NCBI GenBank assembly: GCA_947179485.1
Contig: OX359247.1
Location: forward strand, 26,636,801-26,700,800
Reading direction: 5' to 3'
DNA: 64,000 bases
Origin: Allacma fusca
Taxonomy: Eukaryota; Arthropoda; Collembola; Symphypleona; Sminthuridae
Position numbers and translations under genes: made by a program. Of this stretch, positions 60,768-64,000 are shown in pieces (within the stretch, counting starts at the first letter, position 1; each line of letters opens with the position of its first letter). The notes below the pieces were generated by a model that searched no databases, was not told the origin of the DNA, and saw only the letters and a list, made by a program, of their open reading frames with translations.

Positions 60768-61375
60768 TATGAATACATGTAGATCCCACAGTCTCACTCC
60801 CCTATATGCTCCTGTATTACTCTACACTGTCCACAGAACGAGTCTATCTGAATTGAAAATTTCACGGATGCTCAACAATGTGTACATGAAAGCACATTTT
60901 GAAAAGATGGAAGTCTTCATTATGATAACGAGTCAGGGCCAGTGAGTTAAAGTAAATACACAACTATGAAATGACAATTGTAGGGAGAAGACAAGCTAAG
61001 TAAGTCATTGGGAGTTTATTCAAGGGACAAATTGAGGGAAATCTCTCCAAATGATTGGTAAGAGTCAACTCCTTTTAAGAGGATTGAGTAAATCTCAAGT
61101 TTGGCTGGAAGCCCCTATCTTGATTTGTGTTTTCAAGCTGGTACATTTCTTTGGTGTAGATGTACACACATATGTCCGTATCTCAAGATGCTATTAATTT
61201 TTATAATGGAGGGACTCTATAATTTCTAAAAGGCTCATTAGGACTCCTGGCAGCACTTAAACCTTTTTTGTCCCGTCAATGATTAATTATTTGCATGTTT
61301 ATGATTTTGATTATGATTGCGATTAGGATTGTAAAAACGTAAAACTCTCACTTACCATTGATGGTCAGGATCGTT

Positions 61376-61399
61376 TAGAGAGAGAGAGAGAGAGAGAGG
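61376..61399. repeat. (GA)n microsatellite beside a strong minus-strand donor
   Basis: About 23 bp of GA. On the minus strand it reads as a TC tract, then CTAAACGATCCTGACCATCAATG followed by GTAAGTGAG near 61350. The donor is near-perfect but no acceptor or start is seen before it. Confidence 0.85.
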
Positions 61400-64000
61400 A
61401 GGGAAAAAACCAGCAAAAGATGAGCTTGAGCTTGCTGGAATCCTTAAATCAGAGATATTAAAAAAAGACAAGGTTTATTGATGCTCAAACTCCGGAATAA
61501 TGATAATGGTGTTAGAGGGAGACGGAAGGCAGTTCGCAAATGTTTCCTCCTTATCACTAGATACTCATTTGTTGCCAAAAAGCTTCCATATGTTTTGTAA
61601 TTTGCAAGAATGGCAAAAAAAAACCTATAATGTATAAACCTGTCGGGAGGGCTGATCGTATATTATGTCATTAGGAGACGGAGATGGATTGAGAGGAGGA
61701 ACAACGGGAAATATTGGAAGGGAACGTGTTTTTGGAGCATTTTGTACTCGACCATGTATACGTATATGGCTATAGATTTGGGTTGATTTCTAAGGCTGGA
61801 TAATGGAGCATTGTCTCCTGTGTGTATAGGGCCTGGGCCGGATTGATTAACAATACGGAGAGCGGAGACCTTCCGTACATACAGCTGGCTGTGGCTACAC
61901 ATGAATACTGCACAGAGGGGAAGAGGATGGGCTGAGAATTAACATTTTATCAAAATTTAGTGAAAATCAGAAAAAAATTAATGGGACTGAGAGGACTTGG
62001 AGTGCTTTCCAGATGTTACTTGAATTTATTACCACGGAGAAACTGATTTAGGTGGATTTTACGCAGACGACGACGCTCCTTCATATGGATGCAGTTGTGA
62101 ATTATTATTGCAAAAATAACTGGAAGCTCTTTGGCACGTTTAGACACTAGTTTTTTTTTCGGGAGAACCCTACATATTTATGTATCTATCTGTATGTAAC
62201 TATACAGGGTCATACATAGGCCTAGAATATCTCCTTGGATATTTTAATACCAGGGAATGGTAAAGCAGACACGAGGAGGGTAAGGGGTTATTTTATATAT
62301 ACGTACATATGGACATCTATGGTTCCATGGATTTTGGGTCGGGATGTTTGCAAAAATTATTTTTGCCCTCTCTCCCTTTTTTCTCTCACTACTCACTACT
62401 GTATATATTTCGCCTCGCTCTGGGAAGTCCTCTGGCTTTGGCCTTTAACGTGATGTACGGATTTAACTTTTTTTTTTGTTATCTTTCTCGCTCTTGCTAA
62501 TATTTGCCGCAGCTTTATCACGTTAAAAATATGAAATAGCCCCGTCACATGCTTACTTTTAGAGGGCACATTCCTGAAATATGGCAAGTAAGAAAAAAAA
62601 GACTCAAAGCGTGGAGAGTCAGTTTTATGGAATCCACAACACAGGGGTTATTTTCACATGTAACAGGGATTGTGGGCTATTTCCCCCTTTATGGTTTGGA
62701 CATGAAAAAAAAATTTAATTAGAAAATATTCCGTAATAAAAATGTTATCTTGAGAACACATGTGATTGGGGTAATCTACAGGATCAAACCAAAAAACTAG
62801 AAGTATCCCTGTATACATGACACATGCTGGGAGGAAATATTGGCAAGATTGACATCTGAGTCGGTGCAATACAGTACTACTTCTGCTGGGTTTTCCCCTT
62901 CAATTTAATACCACTCTCTGCAGTTTTACCCCATGGACTTTGTTTTTGCTAAATTTAAACACTATATGGGATTTTTAGTGTGACATGGTTTGGGTAGTCC
63001 TGAAATTATATGGTGATATTGGGTGGCACTGGGTGGAATGGGAACTTGGGAGTGGGTAATAATAATGGAGCTGGGGACGTTAATAAAGTACTATGATAGG
63101 GTGACGCCGTCGGACAGAACCTCATACAAGGGCAGAAAGTATGTGATAATTTTCGTGGAGAATTGACACTTTCGCTCAAATATTATGTACACTGTATTGT
63201 CAAATTTTGCACGCCATTTCACAATAATATTTTTGCATGGGGAGTACTCTGATGCGGAATTTACACTTGTGCCATTGAGACTTGTGAGCTTTTGGCGTTC
63301 TATACGAAAGCTGTCTTTTTATTGTGGAAAGTGTTGTGCAGATACTAATTGTAAGTGTGGGGGACTTGGGCTCTGTGGAATTGTGCCAATTGCGAGGGAT
63401 ACGGATTGAAATGCATGTATGTTATACATATCTACATATATATTTACATGCTCGTAACATATGCCCGGATAGTACGGGACACTTGGTATATAGTCAGTCA
63501 GAGCAGTGAGGTATATTGTTATTGCTGTCTTGGCTCAACTCTACACAAACATGAATTTTGAACATTCATTTGCACACGCGAACTTGAATGAACTTGTGAT
63601 TTGCATTGTGCACGACAGGAAGCGGCACATTTTTTGAGGGCTTACTGTCATACATGTATATTTTTATATGCAATTGCTGGTATTATATATGTCCCTACAT
63701 AAATTCTCGGAGTGGATGTTATTAGAGGGAATACCAAAATAGAATGTGAGTTTGGGTTCGGATATTTTTTAAATAAATTGCCTCGCTTACTCAAACCCCT
63801 ACAGTTTCGGTATGTATGATAAAGCTTCCCCATAAAATTTTATGCCCGGATTTAATATTGCCTTTTGATTTTTGTTATCATCACAATTGGCTTTGATGGA
63901 GGAAGGAAATTAAACTGCTATGTTCCGTTCATGTTCCTTCAAAAATGAGTTGATAGCCACGGTTGCGGAATTAGTGTGAGGGATGTTATTTTCTAGGGGT

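Larger units (their letters stand above)
59900..64000. other. No convincing gene
   Basis: TC, CA and GA microsatellites are listed above. Plus-strand 63185-63409 is open for 74 codons with a CGKCCADTNCKCGG cysteine cluster but no supporting signal. The remainder is unassigned AT-rich sequence. Confidence 0.45.

Noticed and set aside
60110-60772. Longest open frame, 220 codons on the plus strand
   Set aside because: About a third comes from TC and CA microsatellites read as Ser-Leu and Thr-His repeats, which carry no stops. Frames on the other strand and in other phases are open for the same reason.
1-64000. CRISPR arrays, operons, ribosome-binding sites, rRNA genes, replication origins
   Set aside because: No regularly spaced repeats, no tandem genes and no rRNA-like sequence. 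The window is eukaryotic in character.

Overview
This 64 kb window looks like AT-rich nuclear DNA from a eukaryote, probably an arthropod. A small crustacean such as a copepod is a guess I cannot test. The reasons are: no operon-like gene packing, no long uninterrupted open frame, dense dinucleotide microsatellites (GA/TC, CA/GT), very many TACA/TGTA tetranucleotide clusters, poly-A/T tracts, GT-AG type splice-site candidates, and one complete short LTR retroelement. I recognise no protein family with confidence. No rRNA, tRNA, CRISPR or prokaryotic features were found. Most of the window reads as intergenic DNA or long introns.

Layout. 1-1.7 kb: a purine-rich tract, then on the minus strand a TATA-like element and a candidate first exon encoding a mitochondrial-presequence-like peptide. 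9 kb: two strong splice-acceptor tracts in a row on the plus strand. 12.9-17.4 kb: several open frames of 67-174 codons, including a minus-strand frame for a small secreted six-cysteine peptide ending in GKR and another with an N-terminal hydrophobic segment. 18.7-21.3 kb: a cluster of splice-like exon candidates on both strands. 29.9-31.5 kb: a block almost free of the TACA/TGTA clusters, ending in the best exon candidate here, a plus-strand signal-peptide first exon with a splice donor at 31501. A possible second exon lies at 32686. 41.4-42.2 kb: a minus-strand exon pair candidate. 46.2 kb: a 135-codon minus-strand frame. 54.4-55.3 kb: a CpG-rich block where several frames stay open. 57.36-58.44 kb: a 1088 bp LTR element with two 327 bp LTRs that read as identical, oriented on the minus strand and flanked by a 4 bp target duplication. 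59.3-59.6 kb: a minus-strand Asn/Ser/Gln-rich frame.

The LTR element is directly visible and well supported. Every coding call is a candidate: in DNA of this composition, open frames of 60-170 codons and single splice motifs also arise by chance. Confidence values are therefore low except for repeats. No functional link between the candidate genes can be inferred.
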